A program made the translations under genes and the position numbers. 64,000 bases of DNA from Planctomycetaceae bacterium. GTDB taxonomy: Bacteria > Planctomycetota > Phycisphaerae > Phycisphaerales > SM1A02. Shown here in pieces: positions 34,994-44,338 of the stretch (position 1 is its first letter; every line of letters begins with the position of its first letter). A model generated the notes under the pieces. That model was given only the letters and a program-made list of their open reading frames with translations, searched no databases and had not been told where the DNA came from. Location: the NCBI GenBank assembly GCA_947492385.1, contig CANLMX010000003.1:1-64000 (forward strand). Reading direction: 5' to 3'.

Positions 34994-35608
34994 TCATTCC
35001 CGGCGCGCGGCGGAGACGATCGCGTCGACGAGCAATTGTGCGCAATCTTCCGCACCCCGCTCGCCCGTCGGCAGCCGGACCTCGGGCGCGGCGGGCACCT
35101 CGTAGGGATCGTCGATCCCCGTGAACCCGCGGATCTCGCCCGCGCGTGCGCGCGCGTACAGGCCCTTCGGGTCGCGTGACTCGGCCACGGCGAGCGGCGC
35201 GTCCACGAACACCTCGAGGAACGCGACGCCGCAGGCGGCATGGCGCGCACGCACGCGGTCGCGATCGGCCCGGTAGGGACTGATCATGCCCACCAGCGTG
35301 ACGAGCCCGGCACCCGAGAGCAGCGCCGCCGCCTCGCCGGCGCGGCGCACGGCCTCGGCGCGTCCGGCGGCATCGAAGCCGCAGTCGGTGTTGAGGCCGT
35401 GGCGAAGGTTGTCGCCGTCAAGCCGCGCGGCGGCGACGCCGGCTTCGAGCAGGCGGCGCTCGACTTCGACGGAGATGGTGCTCTTGCCCGAACCCGAAAG
35501 CCCTGTCAGCCAAGCGGTGACGCCGCGCTGGCCGAGGCAGGCGTGGCGGAGGGCGGCGGACGCGTCGGCGGAGGGGTGCCAGGTGAGGTTGGGGGACGGG
35601 GTGGGCAT
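34994..35608 (-). CDS. cysC: adenylylsulfate kinase (APS kinase)
   Basis: The 204-residue protein has the Walker A motif GLSGSGKS (36-43) and DGDNLRHG (64-71), the conserved APS kinase core. The C-terminal lid with GLYARARAGEIRGFTG is also present. It phosphorylates adenylyl sulfate to PAPS with ATP. This copy looks fully functional, unlike the decayed kinase domain at the end of CysN (40397). Transcribed on the minus strand and divergent from the glycosyltransferase gene at 35654, 45 bases away. Confidence 0.96.
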   Translation of the reverse strand: MPTPSPNLTWHPSADASAALRHACLGQRGVTAWLTGLSGSGKSTISVEVERRLLEAGVAAARLDGDNLRHGLNTDCGFDAAGRAEAVRRAGEAAALLSGAGLVTLVGMISPYRADRDRVRARHAACGVAFLEVFVDAPLAVAESRDPKGLYARARAGEIRGFTGIDDPYEVPAAPEVRLPTGERGAEDCAQLLVDAIVSAARRE

Positions 35609-35653
35609 ATGGCGAGCGGCAGACTGAGGGCAAGGGTACTGTGATGCAGGTTC

Positions 35654-36751
35654 ATGGGATGCCTCACAGTCATCGAACCGAATCTTTCGGGACCTGCAGG
35701 GCACTATGCGGAGTTCGTGAGTGCGATCGCGAGTGCCCTCGATCCTGCACATTCGATCCGCGTGCTTGCAAGCTCGCTCGCCAGTCCGGACATCCTTGCA
35801 GATGCAAGGAGTGTGTCCGTGGTTCCCGCCATCAACCCACGACGCAAGCGCCGTGACGAGTTTGAGGTTCTTTCGGCCGCAAACGCGTCAAAGGACCCAT
35901 TCTTGGTGCTCACAGCGCGCTTCACGGATGTCCTGATGCTCGAGGCGGTGGCACGTCGAACTGGCGTCGTACCCGAGCATGCAAACCTCTACTTCCACTG
36001 GCGCGAATCGACGCTCTTGCGGCGGTCACTGATTTCGGCGTGCCCGATCGTCCGGCGCTGCGCGGTAGCCATTGCACCGACATCCGTGACTGCAGAGCAT
36101 CTCCGTCGCACGGGATGGAAGCGGGTTCATTGCGTTCCGTATCCAGCGCGGCGAGTAGCAACCCAAGAGTCCAGCCCGCCATTCAGGCATCTCTTGGTTG
36201 CGGGTGCGGTGCGCGCCAACAAGGGGATCGAGCATGTCGCCGATGCCTTGCCGGAACTCATGCGGCGCGGATGCTGCCCACGACTCATCATCCAGACCAC
36301 CCGCAAGCGCCTCAATGGCCGCGAGGGCTCACGGGAACGCCGAGCCATCGATCGGATCGAAGCAACCGGCTATCCCGCCTTGACCCTGGATCCTGAGGCG
36401 CCAGATTCGCTGCGGTACGACGCACGATTCCGCGGTGCGCTCACATTGACGCCCTACGATCCCATCAAGTTTTCAGACAACGTGAGCGGCATCGCGCTTG
36501 ACGCGCTGCTGCGCGGGAGCCCCGTCGTTGCCACCGCAGGGACGTGGCAGGCCGGCCTGATTGAGCGATTTGGGGCTGGGCGAGTGATGGATGCGTGGGA
36601 CGGCATGACACTTGCGGCCTGCATCGAATCATCCCTCGAGCGATGGGCGGACCTGTGTGCGGCGGCCCGAGCCGCGGCATGCGTACTCGCGAACGAACAC
36701 GACCCATCGCACCTCAATCAGGTCCTGTTTCAAGGCCAGAGGCCCGATTGA
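35654..36751 (+). CDS. glycosyltransferase-like protein (GT-B, GT4-like)
   Basis: The 365-residue protein has a PAGHYAEFVSAIASAL opening, as in GT4 N-domains. The C-terminal half carries HLLVAGAVRANKGIEHVADAL, then PYDPIKFSDNVSGIALDALLRG, which is where GT4 enzymes bind the donor. Base composition is lower in GC than the housekeeping genes and codon use is looser, suggesting recent arrival. Its 3' end overlaps that of the convergent methyltransferase gene by 38 bases. Confidence 0.75.
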   Translation: MGCLTVIEPNLSGPAGHYAEFVSAIASALDPAHSIRVLASSLASPDILADARSVSVVPAINPRRKRRDEFEVLSAANASKDPFLVLTARFTDVLMLEAVARRTGVVPEHANLYFHWRESTLLRRSLISACPIVRRCAVAIAPTSVTAEHLRRTGWKRVHCVPYPARRVATQESSPPFRHLLVAGAVRANKGIEHVADALPELMRRGCCPRLIIQTTRKRLNGREGSRERRAIDRIEATGYPALTLDPEAPDSLRYDARFRGALTLTPYDPIKFSDNVSGIALDALLRGSPVVATAGTWQAGLIERFGAGRVMDAWDGMTLAACIESSLERWADLCAAARAAACVLANEHDPSHLNQVLFQGQRPD

Positions 36752-37532
36752 CGGCCTCCCTGTAGTCGGCGCGTAGCAGCGACCTCGTTCGCCGCATCCG
36801 CTCGATCATCCTGCGAACTGGGGAGATGCGCATCGCAAGCCGACGGGCGGTCCCGATGCCACGTGAAAACACGTGCATCTGCCCTGCGGGGGTATAGACC
36901 ATCCCGATCTCATCTGCGACATGCTCCATCGAACGACGCGTATAGAACGAGACATGCTGGCCATGTTCGGGCGCCCAGTACCACCAATCTTTGCCCGGAA
37001 TCGGCCCCTCGGGAGCCAGGCACGTGGTCACCACGAGCAGATCCGCCTTCAGAGCAGCTGGGCGGAAGAACTGCCATGGATCCACAAGATGTTCCAGAAC
37101 CTCAACGGCAAGAATTGCGCCCCAACGTTCACGATCGGTGACATCCGCGCCATGATGAGGGGCATGGATGTTGACGCAGTGCGGATCCCAGTGCCAGCAG
37201 TCGATGCCTCTGTCGCGAAGCATGCGAGTGAGTAGCCCGTACCCGCCTCCCCAGTCGAGCACCGATGACCCCCGATGGGGGGCGCACGCAAACACTGACG
37301 GGATCCTCCAGGAAAGTGCGGTGCAACGGGCTACAAGACCCACATCGGTCGCCGTGATGGCCGAGGAATAGGCCTCATCGAGCCACCAGGGTGTATCTGT
37401 CTGGATGAAACGACACATCCGGCACTGGTGCAGTCCCACTTCATGTCGCCCGAGCACCTTCATCGACCTCACTCGATCGACCGGACCAGCACAGAGCCTG
37501 CAAACGGCCGTCTTGACCGGAACTGCCCCCAT
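36714..37532 (-). CDS. SAM-dependent methyltransferase with N-terminal zinc-ribbon-like motif
   Basis: The 272-residue protein opens with two CxxC pairs (CRLC...CRMC), as in the class of polysaccharide methyltransferases that begin with a zinc-binding domain. Motif I of the SAM fold is DWGGGYG, followed by VEVLEHLVDPWQF (motif II-like). It probably methylates a sugar or lipid-linked precursor. Its ATG overlaps the TAA stop of the preceding gene by one base (TAATG), so the two are coupled. Confidence 0.85.
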   Translation of the reverse strand: MGAVPVKTAVCRLCAGPVDRVRSMKVLGRHEVGLHQCRMCRFIQTDTPWWLDEAYSSAITATDVGLVARCTALSWRIPSVFACAPHRGSSVLDWGGGYGLLTRMLRDRGIDCWHWDPHCVNIHAPHHGADVTDRERWGAILAVEVLEHLVDPWQFFRPAALKADLLVVTTCLAPEGPIPGKDWWYWAPEHGQHVSFYTRRSMEHVADEIGMVYTPAGQMHVFSRGIGTARRLAMRISPVRRMIERMRRTRSLLRADYREAVNRASGLETGPD

Positions 37533-38497
37533 TACGGAGCCTCGCGATGGTTGGACGGAATCGGCGAATTCAGCGCCCAAATCCCGAGTGACGCGAGGTG
37601 TTCGCCCGATTCGCGCGCCCGAACGGCAGGTGCCGAGATGCCATGGAGCGCACCGGCCTGGTAGCCCGCCGCAAGCTGCGCCCCCAATCGTCGCATGCGC
37701 CGTCGATTCACCGAGCGGGTCGCGAGCTGCATCCGGGCGACACCGCGCATTGCGAACCAATTGCTGATCACGACATCGTCATGCAGAAAGCATGATCGAC
37801 TGGCGTGTGCGGCTCGCAAGTAGTCGGCGAGGCCGGCACCGAATGCCGCTCGATGCGTCGCGAACGCGGCCCAGCCCTCAACCACCTCCACTGGCGCATC
37901 GGACTGGGCAAGCACGGTTTCCCACGCCGGGCCAAACCGGTATCCCGAGAATCCGACCGCGATCGTCTTTGACCGGCCGACCGCCCTCAAGAGGCCCTCG
38001 ATCGCCTCTTGGAGATACAACACGTCATCGTCGACGACCACGATGATCGTGTCGGCATCCAGCGGAATGCGGTCGACCGTATGGGCGAACTTGGTGGCGG
38101 GGCCGAGATCTTCGACCCTGAAGACCTTCACCCTGGTGTCTGTGGGCCAGTCAGGCGGGAAGCTGTACGACTCGCCCGTTCGCCCGAATACATGGGGGAT
38201 GTTTACGTGGACCTCATCCGGCGGGCAGGTCTGGTTGAGCAACGACGCAATGATGCGCGGCAGGCCCGACATGCGCGATGGCGCTGCGGTAAGCGTGACC
38301 ACGACCGAGCACGTGACCGGCCGATCGACCACTCCTGCCCTGCGGTTCCAGACCACGCCTGCTCGGGCCGTCCGGAACCTTCGGCGCAGCCGCTTGACGG
38401 GGCCCCACTTTCGAACCCCTACAGACACCACCACGGCGGCTGCGGTCAAAGCGGCAGTCCAAGCCAAAAACGGATGCGTTGAGAAAATCTCGGTCAC
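37532..38497 (-). CDS. membrane-anchored GT-A-like glycosyltransferase
   Basis: The 321-residue protein starts at GTG 38497 with one N-terminal membrane helix and a basic stretch. A domain with VVVTLTAAPSRMSGLPRIIA and DTIIVVVDDDVLY follows. The DDD segment has the shape of the DxD metal/nucleotide motif of GT-A transferases, and HDDVVISNW later could be the acceptor-side acidic pair. No closer family can be named. It is the first of two coupled genes with the methyltransferase. Confidence 0.65.
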   Translation of the reverse strand: MTEIFSTHPFLAWTAALTAAAVVVSVGVRKWGPVKRLRRRFRTARAGVVWNRRAGVVDRPVTCSVVVTLTAAPSRMSGLPRIIASLLNQTCPPDEVHVNIPHVFGRTGESYSFPPDWPTDTRVKVFRVEDLGPATKFAHTVDRIPLDADTIIVVVDDDVLYLQEAIEGLLRAVGRSKTIAVGFSGYRFGPAWETVLAQSDAPVEVVEGWAAFATHRAAFGAGLADYLRAAHASRSCFLHDDVVISNWFAMRGVARMQLATRSVNRRRMRRLGAQLAAGYQAGALHGISAPAVRARESGEHLASLGIWALNSPIPSNHREAP

Positions 38498-38562
38498 GCT
38501 TTCGTCATCGCTCCTGCCGAGTGACCCCTGACATTCAGTCGCTCCCCCGTAATCTAGCTCAG

Positions 38563-39441
38563 ATGCCCCTCGCCCGCATCATTCGCTCTGGCACACAAGG
38601 CCTGCGGATACCTGAGCAGGCAATTCGTCATGTGCGAGCTTCCATGCGGCTGAGACGGAGCCTTTCGCGCGCCGAAAGGGATGGGCGGCCTATCGCGCTG
38701 ACGTACTGCCACCCAAAGGTCGGAAGCACGAGCATTCACCATGCGATCGAGGCAGACGGTCGCTCGATGTCGCTCCATGTGCACGCATTGCAGGAGGTTC
38801 ACCTTCGGTGGCGCGCCACGCAGGCTGAGGTTGCGCCCGACGGGATTGTCAGATTCAGCACCGCGCTCGGAAGGAGTGCGCGAGACCACGGCCTTGCCAA
38901 GGCACCAAACCTGCCGGTGGCCACTGCGATCCGGGACCCGCTTGATGTGAACTTGTCGCTTTTCATTCACTGGTCCGCACGCAGGGGTCGGACCGCTCAC
39001 TGGCGCCGGATCCAATCGATGGCCACGGATGACCTCGTCCAACGCTTCATGCAGGACGTGCCGCATCAGAGCATTCTCCGCTGGTTCTTCCTCGACTTCG
39101 CCCCATCGATGACCATCGAACCCGATGCGATCGTCTTCGATCAGGGAGTAGGCGCCTGCGCGATCACGACGCCACGTGCCAGGGTGGCCTTGATGCGAGC
39201 CGACAGCAGCGACGAGTTGCGCGCTGCCGTCATGACCGAACTCCTTCGGAGGCCAGTGCCGACTCTTGGGCGCCACAACGCTTCCGACAAGCCCGAGGAA
39301 CGCGAGGTGATGCGTCGACTCAGAGCGGCTCTTGTCACCAACGAGGGCTACCTGCGATCAATGGCGTCATCGGAGTATGTTCGTCGATTTTGGGACTCCG
39401 ACGGCGTGGAACGAATGTGGGCTCGTTGGTTGCAGCGATAA
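38563..39441 (+). CDS. PAPS-dependent sulfotransferase-like protein
   Basis: The 292-residue protein carries CHPKVGSTSIHHAI (residues 49-62), the 5'-phosphosulfate-binding loop of sulfotransferases (PKxGST). It also has IRDPLDVNLSLF (123-134), which matches the 3'-phosphate-binding RDPxxxxLS pattern. It would move sulfate from PAPS to a hydroxyl or amine of a glycan. CysD starts 50 bases downstream on the same strand, and CysC and the PAP phosphatase are nearby, so PAPS supply, use and clean-up are together. Confidence 0.78.
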   Translation: MPLARIIRSGTQGLRIPEQAIRHVRASMRLRRSLSRAERDGRPIALTYCHPKVGSTSIHHAIEADGRSMSLHVHALQEVHLRWRATQAEVAPDGIVRFSTALGRSARDHGLAKAPNLPVATAIRDPLDVNLSLFIHWSARRGRTAHWRRIQSMATDDLVQRFMQDVPHQSILRWFFLDFAPSMTIEPDAIVFDQGVGACAITTPRARVALMRADSSDELRAAVMTELLRRPVPTLGRHNASDKPEEREVMRRLRAALVTNEGYLRSMASSEYVRRFWDSDGVERMWARWLQR

Positions 39442-39491
39442 AGTGAACCTGCGATCAACTCGACCACTTGGCCGATAGGATTTTCCCGCCT

Positions 39492-40397
39492 GTGTCCCCC
39501 ACCCTCTCCCACCTCGACGAACTCGAAGCCGAGGCCATCCAGATCCTCCGCGAGACCGCCGCGAGCTTCGAGCGGCCGGTGCTGATGTACTCGATCGGCA
39601 AGGACAGCACGGTGCTGCTGCACCTGGCGCTGAAGGCCTTCTGGCCCGGCAAGCCGCCCTTCCCGCTCCTGCACATCGACACCACGTGGAAGTTCCGCGA
39701 GATGATCGCGTTCCGCGACGAGACGGCGCGGCGCCTGGGGCTCGACCTCCGCGTGCACACCAACCAAGAGGGACTGGCGCAGGGCGTGAACCCCTTTGCC
39801 AGCGGCAGCAAGGTGCACACCGACGTCATGAAGACGCAGGCGCTGCGGCAGGCGCTCGACATGTGGAAGTTCGATGCCGCAATCGGCGGTGCGCGCCGCG
39901 ACGAGGAGAAGAGCCGCGCCAAGGAGCGCGTCTTCAGCTTCCGCGACCGGCACCACCGTTGGGACCCGAAGAACCAGCGCCCAGAGCTCTGGAACCTGTT
40001 CAACACGCGCATCAACCAAGGCGAGTCGATCCGCGTCTTCCCGATGTCCAACTGGACCGAGTTGGACGTCTGGCTCTACATCTGGAAGCACGGCCTCCCC
40101 GTGGTACCGCTGTACCTGGCGAAGCCGCGACCGGTGGTCGAGCGCGGCGGCACGCTCATCATGGTGGATGATCACCGCATGCCGCTCGAACCCGGCGAGA
40201 AGCCGCGCATGGTCAGCGTGCGGTTCCGCACGCTCGGCTGCTATCCGCTGAGCGGCGCGGTCGAGAGCGAAGCCGACACGCTCGACAAGGTCATCGAGGA
40301 GATGCTGCGCGCCAAGACCAGCGAGCGCCAGGGCCGTCTCATCGACCACGACCAGTCGGGCAGCATGGAGGAGAAGAAGCGGGAGGGCTACTTCTGA
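39492..40397 (+). CDS. cysD: sulfate adenylyltransferase subunit 2 (CysD)
   Basis: The 301-residue protein has the PP-loop SIGKDS (34-39) and the CysD blocks [31 protein letters not shown] and [15 protein letters not shown]. With CysN it forms the ATP sulfurylase that makes adenylyl sulfate from sulfate and ATP. GTG 39492 gives the usual family length; TTG 39468 is possible. The stop overlaps the ATG of cysN (TGATG). Confidence 0.96.
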   Translation: MSPTLSHLDELEAEAIQILRETAASFERPVLMYSIGKDSTVLLHLALKAFWPGKPPFPLLHIDTTWKFREMIAFRDETARRLGLDLRVHTNQEGLAQGVNPFASGSKVHTDVMKTQALRQALDMWKFDAAIGGARRDEEKSRAKERVFSFRDRHHRWDPKNQRPELWNLFNTRINQGESIRVFPMSNWTELDVWLYIWKHGLPVVPLYLAKPRPVVERGGTLIMVDDHRMPLEPGEKPRMVSVRFRTLGCYPLSGAVESEADTLDKVIEEMLRAKTSERQGRLIDHDQSGSMEEKKREGYF

Positions 40398-42166
40398 TGT
40401 CCTTCGCGGAACTCAAGGAAGGCGAGCGGCTGCGCGAATACCTCGAGCGCTACGAGCGCACGGAGCTGCTGCGCTTCCTGACCTGCGGCAGCGTCGACGA
40501 CGGCAAGAGCACGCTCATCGGCCGACTGCTGCACGACACCGGGCGCATCTACGAGGACCACCTGGCCGCGCTCGAGCGCGACAGCAAGGTGCACGGCACC
40601 ACGGGCGGCGGGCTGGATCTTGCGCTCGCCACCGACGGCCTGAAGGCTGAGCGCGAGCAAGGGATCACGATCGACGTGGCGTGGAGGTACTTCGCCACCA
40701 ACACGCGCAGCTTCATCATCGCCGACTGCCCCGGGCACGAGCAGTACACGCGCAACATGGCCACGGGCGCCAGCCACTGCCAGCTCGCCATCAGCCTGAT
40801 CGACGCGCGCAAGGGCGTCACCACGCAGACGCGACGGCACGCGTTCATCGCAAGCCTGCTGGGCATCAGGCACGTGGTGGCGGCGGTCAACAAGATGGAC
40901 CTGGTGGGCTGGAGCGAGGATCGATTCCGCGAGATCGAGCGCGAGTTCTTCCTCTACTGCCAGCGCCTGGGGATCAGCGAGCCCGCGGCCGTACCGATCA
41001 GCGCGCTGCAGGGCGACAACGTGGTGCGCCGCGGCACGAACAGCCCGTGGTACGCGGGGCCGCCGGTGCTCGAGTTGCTGGAGTCCGTGCCCGTCGACCG
41101 CCCCAGCCCGGACGCGCCGTTCCGGATGCCGGTGCAGTGCGTGATCCGGCCGGACCTTGATTTCCGCGGGTTTGCGGGCCAGATCGCGGGCGGCAGCGTG
41201 AAGCCGGGTGACCGGGTGCGCGTGCTGCCAAGCGGCCGGGAGTCGCGTGTCGTGCGGATCGCGCGCGCGCAGGAGGACGGCGGCGACCTGCCGTACGCCG
41301 CCGCGCCGCAGAGCGTGGTGCTGACGCTGGCGGATGAGGTGGACTGCAGCCGCGGCGACGTCATCTGCTGCGTCGGTGACGATCCGGCCGTGACGCTCGG
41401 CATCGAGTGCGACGTGGTGTGGATGCAGGAGCAGCCGCTGGTGCCCGGGCAGCGCTACCTCTTGCGCACGGGCACCAAGACCACGCCGTGCACGGTGCGG
41501 CGCGTGCGCTGGCTGCTGGACGTTGACACGCTGGAGACGAGCCCTGCCGAAAGCCTGCGGATGAACGAGATCGGGCGCGTGCAGCTGGAATGCGAGGAGC
41601 GCGTGGTGGTCGACGGCTACCGCGACTGCCACGCCACGGGCGCGCTGGTGCTTGTCGACCGGCTGACCAACGCCACGAGCGGTGCCGGCATGGTGCGGCT
41701 GCCCACGGAGATTGGTGCGCGGCGTGCGCACTGGGAGACGCAGGCTGCGGAGACGCTCGAACGCGCGGACGCCAAGCCGAGCCTGGTGACGGCCGAGGAG
41801 CGCGAGCGCCGCTGGCGGCACGCACCGCGGACGGTGCTCATCTACGGGCCGCCGAAATCGGGGAAGACGCGGGCCGCGCTCGAACTGGAACGCCAGCTCT
41901 TCGATGCCGGCGCCGCCGTGGTGGTGCTCGATGGCCAGGCGCTGCGACGCGGCGTGAGCAAGGACCTCGGCTTCAGCGACGAGGACCGCAGCGAGAACCT
42001 GCGCCGCGCGGCGGAGATCGCCAAGCTCCTGAACGACCAGGGGTTCACGGTGATCCTGGCGATGGTGGCCCCGGACCCGGCGGCAAGGGCGCGGGCGAGG
42101 GCGCTCATCGGCGAGGGGCGGTGGGAGGAGCGGGGGATGGGTGTGGCATCATCCCCCGAGCACTGA
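40397..42166 (+). CDS. cysN: sulfate adenylyltransferase GTPase subunit CysN with a truncated, degenerate APS-kinase domain
   Basis: The 589-residue protein has G1 GSVDDGKST (31-39), G3 DCPGH (110-114) and G4 NKMD (165-168), plus the elongation-factor-like domains of CysN. From about residue 476 a partial CysC domain follows, with a P-loop changed to GPPKSGKT (484-491) and the usual DGDN turned into DGQA (512-515). It stops after ~114 residues, without the lid and second half of an APS kinase. So it is a CysNC fusion that has lost its kinase part. The CysN part looks intact. Confidence 0.95.
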   Translation: MSFAELKEGERLREYLERYERTELLRFLTCGSVDDGKSTLIGRLLHDTGRIYEDHLAALERDSKVHGTTGGGLDLALATDGLKAEREQGITIDVAWRYFATNTRSFIIADCPGHEQYTRNMATGASHCQLAISLIDARKGVTTQTRRHAFIASLLGIRHVVAAVNKMDLVGWSEDRFREIEREFFLYCQRLGISEPAAVPISALQGDNVVRRGTNSPWYAGPPVLELLESVPVDRPSPDAPFRMPVQCVIRPDLDFRGFAGQIAGGSVKPGDRVRVLPSGRESRVVRIARAQEDGGDLPYAAAPQSVVLTLADEVDCSRGDVICCVGDDPAVTLGIECDVVWMQEQPLVPGQRYLLRTGTKTTPCTVRRVRWLLDVDTLETSPAESLRMNEIGRVQLECEERVVVDGYRDCHATGALVLVDRLTNATSGAGMVRLPTEIGARRAHWETQAAETLERADAKPSLVTAEERERRWRHAPRTVLIYGPPKSGKTRAALELERQLFDAGAAVVVLDGQALRRGVSKDLGFSDEDRSENLRRAAEIAKLLNDQGFTVILAMVAPDPAARARARALIGEGRWEERGMGVASSPEH

Positions 42167-43411
42167 CATCACGAACGTCCCGACGTCACTCCAAGACATC
42201 CCGTCCTGGGCCGCGGCGGGGTCCCCGGGATCTCCGCCGTAGACGACACGGCCCGTCGCGGCCGCTGGGTTCGGCAGGCTGCTCACCACCGATCGCACCC
42301 CTCGCATCCACTCGTCCTGGTAGGTCCGTCCGCTCTTGATCTCGAGCACGGTCATGCGCCCACCACGTTCGATCAGCAGGTCCGCCTCCGAGCCTCGGGA
42401 GTCCCGCCAATGAAAGAGGCGACCGCGTTCACCGAGCGCCGCCTGCGCCTTGAAGGCCTCGCCGACCACCCACGACTCGAACAGCGGGCCGCGCAATGGA
42501 TGGTCTTGCACGTGCTGAGGCGAGCGAAGGCCAAGCAGGTAGCACGCGAGCCCGGTGTCGATGAAGTGCAGGCGAGGAGCCTTCACGAGTCGCTTGCGAA
42601 CGTTGCCGTGCCATGCAGGGAGAAGCCGGATGATGAACGTCGCCTCGAGCACGGAGAGCCAGGCACGCGCAGTCGGCTGGGTGATGCCCGCATCCGCGGC
42701 GAGCGCCGCGGCATTGAGCAACTGGCCGGTGCGCCCCGCGCAGAGCGCGATGAACCGCTGGAACGCGGTCAGGTCCCCGACGTTGAGCACGCGTCGCACG
42801 TCGCGCTCGACGTAGGTGCTCACGTAGGAGCCGAGCCAAGCCGACGGTTCGACGCCGCGGGCAAAGATCGCCGGGTATCCACCCGTGAACACCGCGCCGG
42901 CAGGAGTCTGTGACGCGGATGCAGCCGGCGCGGGGAAACCAAGAAGCTCGCGATGCATCAGTGGCAGCAGATCCAACGTCGCCACGCGGCCCGCAAGCGA
43001 CTGGCTCAGTCCCTCGGAGAGAAGCAGGCTCTCCGAACCCGTGAGCACCCATCGCCCGGGGGTGGGATCGCGGTCGATGAACTCGAGTAGGTACGAAAGA
43101 AGCGCAGGCACGCGCTGCACTTCGTCAAGGATCACTCCGGCAGCGCCACTTCCTGATGCGGCCTCGAGCAATCCGCGCGGATCGCGCCGAGCCGCGTCGG
43201 CGAGGTCGGGTGATTCCAAGACAAGCGCCCGGTGACCGGGAAACGCCACCCGAGCGAGCGATGACTTCCCGCTCTGGCGCGGGCCAATGAGCGCGATGGC
43301 CGGGAACCCGCGCGCACACCGCTCGAGGTATGGCTGGATGAGCCGCGGAACGAAGCCCGTGGGCGATTCTGTTGGCGGTATTGGCGTCATCGGCGGAGGC
43401 GGGGCGGACAT
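42149..43411 (-). CDS. AAA ATPase with DUF4143 domain
   Basis: The 420-residue protein has Walker A GPRQSGKS (43-50), a DEVQ Walker B-like segment and a GSES sensor. A DUF4143 C-terminal domain with FESWVVGEAFKAQ, the nuclease-like WRDSRGSEADLLIE and VLEIKSG follows. Such proteins are common stand-alone ATPases of unknown role, sometimes listed near mobile DNA. Its 3' end overlaps cysN by 18 bases in convergent order. Confidence 0.92.
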   Translation of the reverse strand: MSAPPPPMTPIPPTESPTGFVPRLIQPYLERCARGFPAIALIGPRQSGKSSLARVAFPGHRALVLESPDLADAARRDPRGLLEAASGSGAAGVILDEVQRVPALLSYLLEFIDRDPTPGRWVLTGSESLLLSEGLSQSLAGRVATLDLLPLMHRELLGFPAPAASASQTPAGAVFTGGYPAIFARGVEPSAWLGSYVSTYVERDVRRVLNVGDLTAFQRFIALCAGRTGQLLNAAALAADAGITQPTARAWLSVLEATFIIRLLPAWHGNVRKRLVKAPRLHFIDTGLACYLLGLRSPQHVQDHPLRGPLFESWVVGEAFKAQAALGERGRLFHWRDSRGSEADLLIERGGRMTVLEIKSGRTYQDEWMRGVRSVVSSLPNPAAATGRVVYGGDPGDPAAAQDGMSWSDVGTFVMSVLGG

Positions 43412-43430
43412 CCGTGTACGGTACGCCGAC

Positions 43431-43469
43431 GTGTCACAATTTCAAATCTGAATTTAGTATCTGTGTCAC
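43431..43469. promoter_or_regulatory. AT-rich intergenic region with a repeated GTGTCAC
   Basis: The 130-bp gap between the divergent DUF4143 and YdcF-like genes contains GTGTCAC at 43431-43437 and 43463-43469, 32 bases apart (about three helical turns), around an AT-rich core. It could be a binding site for a regulator and hold both promoters. No known factor fits. Confidence 0.25.
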
Positions 43470-43541
43470 TTTTGGAGCGGAAATCGACAGGTTATTCGGA
43501 CTTCTCGATCTGATCGACATTCGCGCTAGCGTGTCGGCGCC

Positions 43542-44333
43542 ATGAACCTCGTTGCCACCCGCTGGTGGTCCATGATCTTCATGCCCTCGTGCCTGCTGAT
43601 GCTTGGCATCGCCGTGGGCGCGGCGTGGTGCGTGTGGGCGTGGCGACGCGGCAAGACGCCCCGGCAGGCGTGGCCGGGCGTCGTGCTGCTCTCCGGGAGC
43701 ACCGCACTGCTGTACCTGGCGAGCACGCCGCTCGCAGCGCGGTGGGCGGCATGGACGCTCGAGCGCGAGAACCCACCCGTGGCGGTCGAGGAGCTGCCGG
43801 TGGCGGATGCGATCGTGGTCTTGGGGGGCGCGATGTACGCGACGGAGCGTGCGGACGGATCGGTGCATGTCTACGCGCGGCACGCCAGCGACCGGTTCGA
43901 GACGGGCCTTGCGGCGTACCGTGCGGGCCGCGCGCCGTTCATGGTGTTCGGCGGCGGCGGCACCGGCGTGCCAGGCACGCCCACCGAGGGTGAGTGGAAC
44001 CGAGCGCGGGCGATCGAGCGCGGGGTTCCGGAAGGCGCGGCGTTCGCCGCGGGACGCGCGCAGTACACGTCAGATGAGTCGCAGCTGGTGGCAGAGCAAC
44101 TGCGAGCGCGCGGGGCGAAGACGATCATCGTCTGCAGCAGCGCAATGCACCTGCCCCGCGCAGCGGAGCACTATCGCGGGTTGGGGTTCACCGTGACTCC
44201 CCTACCCTCGGACTTCGCCACACGCGGCGAGGCGGAGGAGTGGTCGTGGGCGCTGCTGATCCCGCGGGGGGTGGCGCTCGCGCAGACCGATGCGGCGGCG
44301 AAGGAGTGGATGGGAAGGGTGGTCGCACCGTGA
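43542..44333 (+). CDS. YdcF/DUF218 family membrane protein
   Basis: The 263-residue protein has two N-terminal membrane helices and a DUF218 domain with ADAIVVLGGAMYA, a Gly-rich VFGGGGTG turn, and SSAMHLPRAAEHYRGLGF near the end. Members include SanA and YdcF and are tied to envelope glycan metabolism or undecaprenyl-linked precursors, but the reaction is not settled. Converges with the truncated aminotransferase gene. Confidence 0.9.
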   Translation: MNLVATRWWSMIFMPSCLLMLGIAVGAAWCVWAWRRGKTPRQAWPGVVLLSGSTALLYLASTPLAARWAAWTLERENPPVAVEELPVADAIVVLGGAMYATERADGSVHVYARHASDRFETGLAAYRAGRAPFMVFGGGGTGVPGTPTEGEWNRARAIERGVPEGAAFAAGRAQYTSDESQLVAEQLRARGAKTIIVCSSAMHLPRAAEHYRGLGFTVTPLPSDFATRGEAEEWSWALLIPRGVALAQTDAAAKEWMGRVVAP

Positions 44334-44338
44334 AGCAG

